From Acinetobacter sp. WC-141 (lineage in GTDB: Bacteria; Pseudomonadota; Gammaproteobacteria; Pseudomonadales; Moraxellaceae), in contig NZ_AMSS01000054.1 of NCBI RefSeq assembly GCF_000313935.1, positions 44,192 through 108,191 of the forward strand: a DNA stretch of 64,000 nt, read 5' to 3'. The notes under the pieces are model-generated. The model did no database searches. It saw only the letters and a list, made by a program, of their open reading frames with translations, and was not told where the DNA came from. Position numbers and translations under genes: made by a program. Positions 44,217 through 53,874 of the stretch are shown here, piece by piece; positions within the stretch are counted from its first letter, which is position 1; every line of letters starts with the position of its first letter.

Positions 44217-45134
44217 ATGGCTGAGTTTTCTATTATTGACCAGTACTTTAACAGACAATCTTATACAGATGTCACCTTAGGTATTGGAGATGACTCAGCC
44301 TTAATTACCCCTCCCCAAAATCAACAATTGGTGATCTGTGCAGATACACTAGTTGCTGGTCGTCACTTTCCTCTTAATACCTCTGCGCATGCAATTGGTT
44401 GGAAAAGTGTGGCAGTCAATCTTTCAGATATTGCTGCCATGGGTGCTAAACCTCATAGTATTTTACTTGCGTTAAGCTTACCTACCATTGACCACGAATG
44501 GCTCGAAGGATTCAGTCAGGGTATTTATGACTGCTGTAATCAATTTGGTGTCGCTCTCATTGGTGGAGATACGACCCAAGGTCCACATCTGACCATTACC
44601 GTGACGGCTATGGGCTGGATTGAAGCTGGACAAGCTGTGTTACGTTCAGGCGCAAAAGTCGGTGACTATGTGTGTGTGAGTGGTCAAGTTGGAGATGCAG
44701 CTTATGGTTTACAACACCTAGGTCATCCATTACAACAAAGACTAGACTACCCGACACCACGTTGTCAGCTTGGACAACAGTTGAAGGGACTTGCTTCTAG
44801 CATGATTGATATTTCTGATGGATTAGCCCAAGATTTAGGCCATATTTTAAAAGCCTCTCAAGTCGGCGCCCGACTATTTTTAGAAAAATTACCGATTGAT
44901 TCAACACTACAAAAACTACCAGAACAGCAGCGTTGGCAATATGCGTTGGCTGGTGGTGATGACTACGAATTATGTTTTACAATAACACCGCAAAATTATG
45001 AAAAACTTTTGCAAAAACAACTAGACATTAAGATTACAATGATCGGAGAGATCGTTGAGCAAACACAACTAACTTTTGAGCATTTGGGTTCAGATTACCC
45101 ATTGCAAATTCATGGATACCAACACTTTGCATAA
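44217..45134 (+). CDS. thiL: Thiamine-monophosphate kinase
   Basis: A 305-residue enzyme making thiamine diphosphate from the monophosphate. It has the N-terminal IGDDSALITPPQNQQLVIC with metal-binding Asp pair, DTLVAGRHFP, SVAVNLSDIAAMGAKP, IGGDTTQGPHLTITVTAMG, SMIDISDGLAQDLGHI and AGGDDYELCFTI, all PurM-like ATP-binding motifs of ThiL. The ATG at 44217 (MAEFSIIDQYF) is chosen; the frame opens earlier inside nusB. pgpA starts 23 bases before its stop. Confidence 0.94.
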   Translation: MAEFSIIDQYFNRQSYTDVTLGIGDDSALITPPQNQQLVICADTLVAGRHFPLNTSAHAIGWKSVAVNLSDIAAMGAKPHSILLALSLPTIDHEWLEGFSQGIYDCCNQFGVALIGGDTTQGPHLTITVTAMGWIEAGQAVLRSGAKVGDYVCVSGQVGDAAYGLQHLGHPLQQRLDYPTPRCQLGQQLKGLASSMIDISDGLAQDLGHILKASQVGARLFLEKLPIDSTLQKLPEQQRWQYALAGGDDYELCFTITPQNYEKLLQKQLDIKITMIGEIVEQTQLTFEHLGSDYPLQIHGYQHFA

Positions 45135-45627
45135 GCCGCCGATTCATTTTAAGAACATGTCTTGGTTCAACCGCTGCATCGTTTTCTGTGGGGTTGGTTT
45201 CGGATCTGGTCTCGCACCTAAAGCACCTGGTACTTTTGGCTCTGCCTTTGCCCTACTCTTCGTTCCGATCTGGTTATCGCTTGGATTTAATTTAAGTTTA
45301 ATCGCAATCATTATCATGTCTTTGGTCGGGATTTATATCTGTGGGCAAACTGCAAAAGTTATAGATGTACACGATGATGGTCGCATTGTGTGGGACGAGT
45401 TTGCAGGGCAATCTATTACCTTTCTTCCACTTCTTTATTTACAACAAATGAATTGGATGTGGATAATTGCAGGCTTTATATTATTTCGAATTTTCGATGT
45501 TTGGAAACCTTGGCCTATACGTGTTATTGATCGTCAAGTGCATGGTGGTTTTGGTATTATGCTTGACGATATTATTGCCGGTGTATGGGCTGCTCTTTGT
45601 ACACTAATTATTATCCATTTGAGTTAA
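45112..45627 (+). CDS. pgpA: Phosphatidylglycerophosphatase A
   Basis: A 171-residue inner-membrane phosphatase of phosphatidylglycerol synthesis. It carries [19 protein letters not shown], the loop [19 protein letters not shown] with conserved acids, and [32 protein letters not shown] (parts [15 protein letters not shown] and [14 protein letters not shown]). About four membrane helices. Start is unsettled: 45112 matches the E. coli length but overlaps thiL by 23 bases; 45157 is an alternative. Confidence 0.88.
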   Translation: MDTNTLHKPPIHFKNMSWFNRCIVFCGVGFGSGLAPKAPGTFGSAFALLFVPIWLSLGFNLSLIAIIIMSLVGIYICGQTAKVIDVHDDGRIVWDEFAGQSITFLPLLYLQQMNWMWIIAGFILFRIFDVWKPWPIRVIDRQVHGGFGIMLDDIIAGVWAALCTLIIIHLS

Positions 45628-45643
45628 ATCATTAGAGTTATAC

Positions 45644-47008
45644 ATGTCAACTACCGTCATTATTCTTGCTGCTGGCAAAGGAACGCGTATGCGTTCTCAG
45701 CTTCCTAAAGTACTACAACCTTTAGCGGGTCGCCCACTATTAGGACATGTCATTCAAACAGCAAAACAATTACAAGCTAACAATATTATTACGATTTATG
45801 GTCATGGTGGTGACCGCGTACAACAAACATTTGCCCAAGAAAATGTTCAATGGGTTGAGCAAGCTGAACAACTTGGTACAGGTCATGCAGTACAAATGAC
45901 CTTACCGGTACTCCCTAAAGAGGGTGTTTCACTGATTTTATCAGGCGATGTGCCATGTATTAATGCAAATACGCTACAAAAATTATTAGATGCATCGACC
46001 CAGACAGGAATTGGCTTAGTTACGCTCACTGTAGATGATGCAACAGGTTATGGCCGTATTGTTCGCCAAGATGGCAAAATCCAAGCCATTGTTGAACATA
46101 AGGATGCAAACGAAGAACAACGCAAAATTAAAGAATTTAATACAGGCATTTACTGTGTTAGCAATGCAAAACTTCATGAGTGGTTACCTAAACTTTCAAA
46201 TGAAAATGCGCAGGGTGAATATTACCTAACTGACATCGTTGCAATGGCAATTGCAGATGGTTTGGAAGTTGCCTCTGTTGAACCAGAGCTTGCTTTTGAA
46301 GTTGAAGGTGTAAATGACCGCATACAACTTGCAGCTTTAGAACGCCAGTTCCAACAAGAGCAAGTTAAAAAGCTCATGCAGCAAGGTGTAATGTTCTTTG
46401 ATCCTGCACGTTTTGATTTACGTGGTTCTGTAAAAGTTGGACAAGATGTTCGCATTGACATCAATGTTATTATTGAAGGTGAGTGTGAGCTTGGTGATTT
46501 TGTAGAAATCGGCGCAGGCTGTATTTTAAAGAACACCAAAATTGCAGCAGGCACTAAAGTTCAAGCCTATAGCGTTTTTGATGGCGCAGTTGTAGGTGAA
46601 AATGCTCAGATTGGACCATTTGCACGCTTACGCCCAGGGGCTAAATTGGCAAATGAAGTGCATATTGGCAACTTTGTTGAAGTTAAAAACACATCGATTG
46701 GATTAGGTAGTAAAGCTAATCATTTCACCTATTTAGGTGATGCCGAAATCGGTGCTGAATCAAATATTGGGGCAGGTACAATTACTTGTAATTATGACGG
46801 TGCAAATAAACACAAAACCACTATTGGCGATGCAGTTTTTATCGGTTCTAATAGCTCGCTGGTTGCTCCGGTGACCATTGGGAATGGTGCAACAGTCGGT
46901 GCGGGTTCTGTGATTACGAAAGATGTAGCTGAACAAAGTCTCTCCTTTGAACGAGCGCAACAAATTTCTAAAGCAAATTATCAACGTCCCCAAAAGCTTA
47001 AAAAATAA
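45644..47008 (+). CDS. glmU: Bifunctional N-acetylglucosamine-1-phosphate uridyltransferase/glucosamine-1-phosphate acetyltransferase
   Basis: A 454-residue enzyme for the last two steps to UDP-GlcNAc. The N-terminal pyrophosphorylase has [20 protein letters not shown], and a GTGHAVQM nucleotide motif. The C-terminal half is a left-handed beta-helix of hexapeptide repeats (IEIGAGCI-type turns from about residue 265) with [17 protein letters not shown] and [19 protein letters not shown]. Length is typical. It leads directly to glmS, 12 bases later, putting both UDP-GlcNAc steps in one unit. Confidence 0.96.
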   Translation: MSTTVIILAAGKGTRMRSQLPKVLQPLAGRPLLGHVIQTAKQLQANNIITIYGHGGDRVQQTFAQENVQWVEQAEQLGTGHAVQMTLPVLPKEGVSLILSGDVPCINANTLQKLLDASTQTGIGLVTLTVDDATGYGRIVRQDGKIQAIVEHKDANEEQRKIKEFNTGIYCVSNAKLHEWLPKLSNENAQGEYYLTDIVAMAIADGLEVASVEPELAFEVEGVNDRIQLAALERQFQQEQVKKLMQQGVMFFDPARFDLRGSVKVGQDVRIDINVIIEGECELGDFVEIGAGCILKNTKIAAGTKVQAYSVFDGAVVGENAQIGPFARLRPGAKLANEVHIGNFVEVKNTSIGLGSKANHFTYLGDAEIGAESNIGAGTITCNYDGANKHKTTIGDAVFIGSNSSLVAPVTIGNGATVGAGSVITKDVAEQSLSFERAQQISKANYQRPQKLKK

Positions 47009-47020
47009 GAGGATTGAAGT

Positions 47021-48859
47021 ATGTGTGGTATCGTCGGAGGCGTTGCAGAGCGTTGTGTAACCGAGATTTTAATTGAAGGTTTAAAACGTCTTGAATACCG
47101 TGGTTATGATTCTGCGGGTGTTGCTTTACTAAATAATCAACAAATTTTACGTGAGCGCCGTGTAGGTAAAGTCATCAATCTTGCAGATGCAGTTGCTGAA
47201 CACCAACTTACAGGGGCAATCGGGATTGCGCATACACGTTGGGCGACCCATGGTAAGCCAACTGAAAACAATGCTCACCCGCATATGTCTGGTAAAGTTG
47301 CTGTTGTACATAACGGCATCATTGAGAACTATCAAGAGTTAAAAGATGACCTTCAAGCGTTAGGTTATGTTTTTACTTCTCAAACAGATACTGAAGTTGT
47401 TGCACACTTAGTTGCTGAAGCCCTAAAAAGCACAGATAGCCTTTTAGAAGCTGTTGAAACTGTTGTACCACAGCTTAAGGGTGCTTACGCTTTAGGTATT
47501 ATCCATAGCGATTATCCAGATGAACTTATTACTGTACGTGAAGGTTCACCTTTAGTTATTGGTGTAGGTATTGGTGAAAACTTTATTAGTTCAGACCAAC
47601 TTGCTCTTTTACCTGTGACTAACCGCTTTATGTACCTAGAAGAAGGCGATATTGCCCGTCTTACACGTACTTCAATTGAAGTATTTGCAAATGGCGAACG
47701 CGTTGAACGTCCAGTGCGAGAGCTTGATGCAACTGTAAGTAGCGCATCAAAAGGTGAATACAAGCACTACATGCTCAAAGAAATTTATGAGCAACCAGAA
47801 GCAATCAAGCAAACTATTTCTCAAGCACTTGATGGTAATAGTTTACGTGATGATTTCTTGAAAAATTCTGAAGCAGATTTCAATAAAATTCAAAGCGTAC
47901 AAATCATTGCGTGTGGTACAAGTTACCACTCAGGAATGATTGCGAAATATTGGTTTGAACAACTGATTGGTGTGCCTTGCCAAGTTGAAATCGCAAGTGA
48001 ATTCCGCTATCGCACCCCTGTGATTGTTGAAAATACACTTTATATTTGTATTTCACAGTCAGGTGAGACTGCTGATACTTTAGCTGCACTACGTGAAACT
48101 CAAAAGCGTGCGAAAGCAAACAATATCGATATTCAGACTTTGACTATCTGTAACGTTGCTACGTCTTCAATGGTTCGTGAAACTGATCACCACTTATTGA
48201 CTCTTGCTGGTCCTGAAATTGGTGTTGCTTCAACTAAAGCGTTCACGACTCAGCTTGCTGCACTTATGTTGTTAATCTTGAAAATTGGACAAGTTAAACA
48301 ACGTATTAGCCCTGCTCTTCTTGAAGAAATTACACGTGAGCTATGGCACAGCCCGAAAGTTATTCTTGATACGCTTAAACATGATCCAGAAATTTTGCGT
48401 TTGTCTGAATTATTCGTTGAAAAAAATCACTGCTTATTCTTAGGCCGTGGTACGAATTATCCAATCGCATTAGAAGGCGCATTAAAGCTTAAAGAAATTT
48501 CATATATTCATGCAGAAGGTTATGCAGCTGGTGAGTTAAAACACGGCCCATTAGCACTTGTTGATAATGAAATGCCTATCGTGATTCTTGCTCCACATGA
48601 TGAAATGCTTGATAAGCTCAAATCAAATATGGAAGAAGTTCAGGCACGTGGTGGTGAATTATTTGTTTTTGCTGACGAAAATAGCGGAATCAATGGAAAA
48701 GACCGTCAACACGTTGTGCATATTCCAGCAGTAAACGAATGGCTAGCTCCAATTGTTTATAGCGTACCAGTTCAGTTATTGTCTTATCATGTTGCGGTTT
48801 TACGTGGCACAGATGTTGACCAGCCACGTAACTTGGCGAAGTCAGTAACTGTAGAGTAA
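47021..48859 (+). CDS. glmS: Glutamine-fructose-6-phosphate aminotransferase
   Basis: A 612-residue enzyme making glucosamine-6-phosphate. Cys2 of MCGIVGGVAE is the glutaminase nucleophile after Met removal. Then HTRWATHGKPTENNAHPH and HNGIIENYQEL. The isomerase half has two SIS domains, with CGTSYHSGMIAKYW, CISQSGETADTLAAL and SYIHAEGYAAGELKHGPLAL. The C-terminus is DQPRNLAKSVTVE, the usual GlmS end and the region read by the Tn7 target protein. No ribozyme is expected or seen before it in this organism. Confidence 0.97.
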   Translation: MCGIVGGVAERCVTEILIEGLKRLEYRGYDSAGVALLNNQQILRERRVGKVINLADAVAEHQLTGAIGIAHTRWATHGKPTENNAHPHMSGKVAVVHNGIIENYQELKDDLQALGYVFTSQTDTEVVAHLVAEALKSTDSLLEAVETVVPQLKGAYALGIIHSDYPDELITVREGSPLVIGVGIGENFISSDQLALLPVTNRFMYLEEGDIARLTRTSIEVFANGERVERPVRELDATVSSASKGEYKHYMLKEIYEQPEAIKQTISQALDGNSLRDDFLKNSEADFNKIQSVQIIACGTSYHSGMIAKYWFEQLIGVPCQVEIASEFRYRTPVIVENTLYICISQSGETADTLAALRETQKRAKANNIDIQTLTICNVATSSMVRETDHHLLTLAGPEIGVASTKAFTTQLAALMLLILKIGQVKQRISPALLEEITRELWHSPKVILDTLKHDPEILRLSELFVEKNHCLFLGRGTNYPIALEGALKLKEISYIHAEGYAAGELKHGPLALVDNEMPIVILAPHDEMLDKLKSNMEEVQARGGELFVFADENSGINGKDRQHVVHIPAVNEWLAPIVYSVPVQLLSYHVAVLRGTDVDQPRNLAKSVTVE

Positions 48860-48890
48860 TTCAAAAAGATCATTATTAAGGCATAACCTG
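48800..48890 (+). other. Tn7 attachment region (attTn7), apparently empty
   Basis: Tn7 is directed to the 3' end of glmS by TnsD and inserts about 25 bases beyond its stop, here near 48884. The last codons (RNLAKSVTVE, stop) are intact and the terminator follows at normal distance, with no Tn7 end between, so the site looks unoccupied. The location rests on known Tn7 biology. Confidence 0.6.
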
Positions 48891-48909
48891 CTCTAATAAC
48901 TGATTTGAT

Positions 48910-48945
48910 AAGCCCGATATGAATATTGCATATCGGGCTTTTTTA
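48910..48945 (+). terminator. Terminator after glmS
   Basis: AGCCCGATATG, loop AATATT, CATATCGGGCTTTTTT. An 11-bp stem with a T run. Confidence 0.88.
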
Positions 48946-49093
48946 TTGCCTTCATATCGCTACACAGATGCTTTGCCATGAAAGAAAATCGAGTTTGTTC
49001 GTAGAGCCCCTGTGTCATAACGGACTTTTACTTTTGCGCTGATTTAAAGTTTGAGAGATCATTGCGACACAGAGATAAAGGAGCTAAGCGAAC

Positions 49094-49378
49094 TTAGACC
49101 ATTTCATTTTTGTCGCAGCGTTGAATGCTGCTGAACAAGTTAGGGGCAAAGTCCTGTGGGAGATCAGGACTTTGCAAACTGGTGCGTTTTAAACGTTGCA
49201 CGGTTTGAGGTGAATAAACCTGTTCAAGCTGTTGGCAAATACAATTGCAACTGGCTTGCATCTGTTCACCTGACAAACAAATTCTTTTAAATTCCTGCTG
49301 AGCATTGGCGTCATCATTTGTAATACTGTAACCACCGACCACAAGGTTTAAAACTAATATAAATTTATGAAGTTCCAT
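49094..49378 (-). CDS. Small cysteine-containing protein, unknown
   Basis: A 94-residue protein with an N-terminal hydrophobic stretch (KFILVLNLVVGGYSI) that may be a weak signal peptide. The mature part holds the cluster ICLSGEQMQASCNCICQQL (four cysteines) and a further Cys near the end (IQRCDKNEMV). No family was recognised. It is in the gap downstream of glmS, reads on the minus strand, and is isolated. It has TGAGAA before the ATG as a possible ribosome site. Confidence 0.45.
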   Translation of the reverse strand: MELHKFILVLNLVVGGYSITNDDANAQQEFKRICLSGEQMQASCNCICQQLEQVYSPQTVQRLKRTSLQSPDLPQDFAPNLFSSIQRCDKNEMV

Positions 49379-50280
49379 ATTATTCTCATGAATATTTATA
49401 TCTTCAGATAAAATAAAAATATGATTCGCCTAAATATTAAAATAATTTTTAAATAATAATTAACCCTCCCAAAAAATAGGAAAATAAAATAATTAATATT
49501 ATAAAATAAAAATAATTTATAAATCTAAAAAAATCAGGTCATAGAAAACCCAAACTTTAAATAAATAAAATAGTTAAATAAGAGAGAAAATAAGTTTGAA
49601 TACTGGCCTGGCCAACTCCTTAAAAATGGAGTCCTACCACCAAATCACCGCGAATTAATTTATGGTGGTAGAACGAAAGAGGGTTAGCAGACTGACCTAG
49701 CGACCAGCACGCGCGAACGCGTCCCCCTTCCGCCCTACCATAGAGAAAAAGGGGGCACAAAGGTTCCACACGGGAAATACTGAGAAAGTATAACCCGACA
49801 CGCTAGGGTACGGTCTGCTAAAACCGACTGGCAATGTAGGCCAGCAACGAAATAATAATCGGTATAATAAAGAACGTCAATTTATTTTAATGAAAAAAGT
49901 TTAAATATAATAATTTTATTAATATTTAAATAATATTATCCTCTTTATTATATTTATAACTTTTAATTAATTTTAAAATATAAACTTGGGTTATATATAT
50001 TTGGTTAATAAAATAGATTTATCGTTAATTCTAATTTAACAGTTTATATAAAAATATAAGATAAGAAAAAGTGAGATATAAAAAAGATCTTAATCTAGTT
50101 GCTCTGAGCTTAGAGTTTTGTGATTGAGTTTTTTGACAGTGACTCTAAAAGTTAGATCAAGTTATTTTGACTTTTTATAGCCATAAATCTGATTATAAAA
50201 ATTGAAATACTTATAAATTTCATATACTTTAAATTGTTTAAAATTCATTCAAAAATAGTAACAATAAGATAGGTAATAAC
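49379..50280. other. AT-rich intergenic gap around the structured RNA element
   Basis: About 900 bases without a protein gene. Apart from the structured element at 49600-49850 it is nearly all A and T, with long runs such as the two flanking stretches 49400-49600 and 49870-50090. The right end should hold the lysE-family promoter. No ORF of good quality was found. Confidence 0.7.
49603..49844 (-). ncRNA. Structured GC-rich RNA, C4-like (phage immunity type)
   Basis: A GC-rich island of about 240 bases in an AT-rich gap, with nested complementary segments: CTGGCCT (49603) with AGGCCAG (49838); ACTCC/GGAGT hairpin at 49615-49632; CTACCACC/GGTGGTAG at 49634-49671; TAGCAGAC (49685) with GTCTGCTA (49813); CCTAGCG (49696) with CGCTAGG (49801); ACGCG-CGAA-CGCGT at 49709-49722; CCCCCTT/AAGGGGG at 49723-49755. 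Minus-strand translation includes FFSMVGRKGDAFARAG before a stop, a peptide pattern I associate with C4/Icd-Ash regions of P1/P4-type phages and repeated in Acinetobacter genomes. Name and strand are inferred from memory of that pattern. Confidence 0.5.
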
Positions 50281-50904
50281 ATGATTTCTTTAGAACTTTT
50301 CATTACATTTTTAATTACTACGATTATTTTTGCTTATATTCCGGGCCCAGCAATGCTCTATACCGCTGCACAGACGCTTTCTCGCGGAAGAAAATCGGGT
50401 TTGATGGCGGCATTTGGAATTTTCTTAGGAGGCTGTTTTCATATCATCGCAGCCTCTTTAGGCTTAACGACCATCTTTCAAATCATTCCAAAACTCTATG
50501 ATATTATTAAAATTTTAGGTGCGTTGTATTTAGTCTGGTTAGGCATTAAATTAATTAGATCGACCCCTTCCCCTACTATTCAGCAAAATGTTGAAAATGG
50601 TCAGTTATCTTTGAAGCAGAGCATACTGGTCGAAGTTTTAAACCCTAAAACTGCTATTTTTTATATCGCATTTTTACCGCAATTTATTAATACTTCATTA
50701 GATTTTCCAGTTTGGTCTCAATTCATCATTTTAGGACTGATTGTTAATCTGATCTTTGTTTCTGCTGATGTTGTTTGTGTGTTTTTAGCCAATTATATTA
50801 GCCAAAAATTAACTAAATCGAAGAAGCCCCAAAAATCTATGTCAGTTATGGGTGGACTCATTTTTATGGGGCTAGGCGTTTTTCTTGGCTTTAAAAACCA
50901 GTAG
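50281..50904 (+). CDS. LysE-family amino-acid exporter
   Basis: A 207-residue inner-membrane protein with about six hydrophobic helices. The LysE/RhtB start ITFLITTIIFAYIPGPAMLYTAAQTLSRGRKSGLMAAFGIFLGG (parts FAYIPGPAMLYTAAQTLSRG and RKSGLMAAFGIFLGG) and VEVLNPKTAIFYIAFLPQF are diagnostic. Substrate unknown (amino acids or derivatives). Its last 14 bases overlap the convergent murI end, so the two genes share sequence at their stops and no terminator lies between. Confidence 0.87.
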   Translation: MISLELFITFLITTIIFAYIPGPAMLYTAAQTLSRGRKSGLMAAFGIFLGGCFHIIAASLGLTTIFQIIPKLYDIIKILGALYLVWLGIKLIRSTPSPTIQQNVENGQLSLKQSILVEVLNPKTAIFYIAFLPQFINTSLDFPVWSQFIILGLIVNLIFVSADVVCVFLANYISQKLTKSKKPQKSMSVMGGLIFMGLGVFLGFKNQ

Positions 50905-51691
50905 TTTCTACGGGTAAATGTGTACCTAACAAAGAAAAAGTCACGTCCGCAACTTCCAACGGTTCTGAACTGGTCCAAATAATATGATTGCCTTCATTTG
51001 GACTTTCAGAACTTAAATTGAATTGATTGAGCTGCCGAATTAATTGCGCTGTTACAGCTTCCGAAGGCTCAATAATTTGAATATACGGGCCTACAATTTC
51101 CTGAATTGTATCTGAGACAAATGGATAGTGTGTGCATCCTAAAATAATCGTATCGACTTTTTGTTCGACTAACGGCGCCAAAATATTTTTTAAATAATCT
51201 TTAACTTCCGCTGTATGTGCTTTACCCGTTTCAATTTTTTCGGCTAAGCCAATACAAGGCACCAAAGACACTTTAATATCTTGCGCATACGTTTCAATTA
51301 GACTTTTTAAGTTTTTGCCCTTTACCGTGGTTGCAGTTGCCAAGACAGCAATATGCTTGCTTTGTGTGATTGCTACCGCGGGTTTTACCGCTGGCTCTAT
51401 CGCAATAAGTGGCACATTAATTTGCGCTCTGATTGTTTCTATCGCTACAGCCGTCATGGTGTTACAAGCAACCACAATCGCTTTGCACTTCCCGTCATTT
51501 ATAAGATTTGAGATTAAATGAGTGGTTCTTGAAACAATCCAGTCGCTATCTCTATCACCATATGGGACATATTTCGAGTCGGCGAAGTAGATAATGTCTT
51601 CATTCGGAAGAGCCTGCCGAATGTGCTTAAAGAGAGACAGCCCACCTAAACCAGAATCAATCATTCCAATCGGGTTATTCTTCTGGTTCAT
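50891..51691 (-). CDS. murI: Glutamate racemase
   Basis: A 266-residue enzyme making D-glutamate for peptidoglycan. It begins IGMIDSGLGGLSLFKHI, has the first catalytic cysteine in VVACNTMTAVAIE, the second in ILGCTHYPFVSD, and YFADSKYVPYGDR. The start MNQKNNPIGM is directly downstream of an AT-rich promoter region. It ends inside the convergent LysE gene by 14 bases. Length is typical. Confidence 0.94.
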   Translation of the reverse strand: MNQKNNPIGMIDSGLGGLSLFKHIRQALPNEDIIYFADSKYVPYGDRDSDWIVSRTTHLISNLINDGKCKAIVVACNTMTAVAIETIRAQINVPLIAIEPAVKPAVAITQSKHIAVLATATTVKGKNLKSLIETYAQDIKVSLVPCIGLAEKIETGKAHTAEVKDYLKNILAPLVEQKVDTIILGCTHYPFVSDTIQEIVGPYIQIIEPSEAVTAQLIRQLNQFNLSSESPNEGNHIIWTSSEPLEVADVTFSLLGTHLPVETTGF

Positions 51692-51795
51692 TATTTTTCC
51701 AATTTTAAATTCTAAAAGAAACTATATTTTTCATTATTATATTCTGTTTTTAAATCAGGCCCAACGAGGACCTGATCTAAATTTCGACTTTTCTT

Positions 51796-53622
51796 TTAAG
51801 CTGCCGCTTTTTGTTCCTTAATCCAATTTTTAATACGTGCATCCAATATATTTAAAGGCAATGTTCCTGCATTTAAGATCATGTCATGGAATGCTTTGAT
51901 ATCAAAACGGTCTCCAAGCTCATGTTTCGCGAGCTCTCGAAGCTCTAAAATTTTTAGTTGGCCCATCTTGTAAGCTAACGCTTGGGCAGGAATAGCAATA
52001 TAGCGGTCTGCCTCTGCCTGAATATCGGGTTCATCTAAAGCAGAGTGTTCTCGCATAAAATCAATCATTTGCTGACGGGTCCACTTTTTATAATGCACGC
52101 CAGTATCAACCACTAGACGACAAGCACGGAACAACTCACTCGATAGTCTTCCATAGTCTGAAAGCGGGTCTTTATAGAAACCAACATCTTTACCCAATTG
52201 CTCTGCGTAAAGTGCCCATCCTTCAATATAAGCGGTGTGGTTGGGTTGCTTTCGGAACATCGGCAAATTTGGCAGGTTTTGGGCAATATCAATCTGCATA
52301 TGGTGCCCGGGAATTGCCTCATGGTAAGCGGTCGCTTCCATTGATATTTTGGAACGTTCAGAGAAGTCGCCAGTATTTACATATACTTGTCCAGGGCGTG
52401 AACCATCAGGCGTGCCTTGGTGATACTCCGCACCTGCTGCTTCTTTTTCTCGATATTGCTCTACAGGCAAAACTTCGACTTTGTTTTTGGGTAATAAACC
52501 AAATAGTTTCGGCAACTCTGGTTGCATTTGGGCAATATATCCGCGGTAAATCTCTAAAATTTCTTCACGAGATTTTGGAAAAACAGCGGGATTTGTTTTT
52601 AAGAATTGTTGGAAACTTTTTAAATCATTGAAACCTTGTGCTTTGGCAATTTTCAGCATTTCCGCTTCTATGCGAGCCACTTCTTTTAATCCAAGCTGAT
52701 GAATATTTTCAGGGCTTTCCAACGTGGTCGTATTATCTTCTACATAATAGCGATAGAGCTCGTCACCGTTTGGCAAGCTCCAGATACCTTCGTGTTGTCG
52801 CCCATAAGGTAAGTAATCTTTCTGAATAAACGTACCGAGTTTTTCATAAGCAGGGCGAACATTCTGATCTATGGCCTGTAGAATTTCACGGCTTAAACGC
52901 TCTTGTTCTGCTTTCGAGATGTTTTTGGGAAATTGCTTTAATGGAGAAGCAAATACACTGTCCTTCCCTGAAGGAGTCGCAATGCTATTAATCTGCTTTG
53001 CCACCTTTTCAATTAAATATTTTGGTGGCATTAAGCCGTCTTTTTGTCCTTGTTTTGCTAGCTGAGTACCTTGATCAAGAATAAGAGGAATTTGTTTTAA
53101 ACGAGCAATATAGTCTTGATATTGTTTAGCATTATCAAATGGAATTGAGCTAATGAATCCCGGAAATTGTAAATGTAGTCCCCACATTTGATTGAAAGGC
53201 ATCTCATAGAGTTTCAAATCATAATATTTAAGTGACTCTTTCAACTGATAAATCATTAAATCTTTATTTAATTGATCAGTTGCTGAAAATCCTGTGCTAT
53301 CTATTGCTTCAAAACGTTTTAAAAAATTTTGAGTAGTTTTTTTATCTTTCTCAATCTGATTTTTTGAAAACTCGGTCCATCGATCGTTGTAGCGTAAATC
53401 TCCTAAAGTCGTTGCAATTTCAGGATTATTTTTTAAAGTATATTCCCACTGCTCTTGTAAAAGCTGGTTTAAAGCTTTCACCCGAACAGAGACATCACTC
53501 TTTTGTTTAGATTGTAATTTTTCGATGGTATTCGTATTAATTTCGGGGGTTGCAGCACCAGAAGAATGAGACATCCAAAATAAAACACTGATACAAGCCA
53601 AATGTAAGGTTCTGTTTTTCAT
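51796..53622 (-). CDS. Exported DUF885-family protein
   Basis: A 608-residue protein with signal peptide (LHLACISVLFWMSHSSGA-ATPE). DUF885 features: NPEIATTLGDLRYNDRWTEF near the start, then EATAYHEAIPGHHMQIDIAQ with a zinc-protease-like His-Glu-x5-His arrangement, and AYIEGWALYAEQLGKDVGFY, ending in a long helical C-terminus. Members are often called peptidase-like and some process small peptides, but no activity is shown for this one. It is followed by murI on the same strand after a small gap. Confidence 0.8.
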   Translation of the reverse strand: MKNRTLHLACISVLFWMSHSSGAATPEINTNTIEKLQSKQKSDVSVRVKALNQLLQEQWEYTLKNNPEIATTLGDLRYNDRWTEFSKNQIEKDKKTTQNFLKRFEAIDSTGFSATDQLNKDLMIYQLKESLKYYDLKLYEMPFNQMWGLHLQFPGFISSIPFDNAKQYQDYIARLKQIPLILDQGTQLAKQGQKDGLMPPKYLIEKVAKQINSIATPSGKDSVFASPLKQFPKNISKAEQERLSREILQAIDQNVRPAYEKLGTFIQKDYLPYGRQHEGIWSLPNGDELYRYYVEDNTTTLESPENIHQLGLKEVARIEAEMLKIAKAQGFNDLKSFQQFLKTNPAVFPKSREEILEIYRGYIAQMQPELPKLFGLLPKNKVEVLPVEQYREKEAAGAEYHQGTPDGSRPGQVYVNTGDFSERSKISMEATAYHEAIPGHHMQIDIAQNLPNLPMFRKQPNHTAYIEGWALYAEQLGKDVGFYKDPLSDYGRLSSELFRACRLVVDTGVHYKKWTRQQMIDFMREHSALDEPDIQAEADRYIAIPAQALAYKMGQLKILELRELAKHELGDRFDIKAFHDMILNAGTLPLNILDARIKNWIKEQKAAA

Positions 53623-53813
53623 TTAATTATCCAGAAATATTTAACGAAGTTTAAAATATAGACAAAACAAATTACGTGCCAAGCAGCCTATAAAATGGTG
53701 TAAAAATCGAGTATTTTTTAACTCAATGATTTTATAAATTAATTTTCTTTTTAATTAAATTATTTATAGTTGCTATCTTTATTCTATATCGGACTTTAAT
53801 TTACCAGAAAGTC

Positions 53814-53852
53814 AAAAAAAGTGCACATGAGCGATCTCAGTGCACTTTTTCA
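53814..53852 (-). terminator. Terminator after hutG
   Basis: AAAAAGTGCAC, a stem continued by TGAG/CTCA, and GTGCACTTTTT. It is about 25 bases past the hutG stop. Confidence 0.75.
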
Positions 53853-53874
53853 TTTCTACATTAAAAATTGTTTC

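Noticed and set aside
48860..49093. Tn7 or other transposon end downstream of glmS
   Set aside because: No terminal inverted repeats or transposase fragments were seen; the stretch holds only the glmS terminator and spacer.
49603..49844. CRISPR array or RNase P RNA for the structured element
   Set aside because: No regularly spaced direct repeats are present and none of the conserved RNase P core segments was found.
52212..52631. A 139-residue open frame opposite the DUF885 gene
   Set aside because: Antisense to a full-length conserved protein, with no start signal or family likeness.
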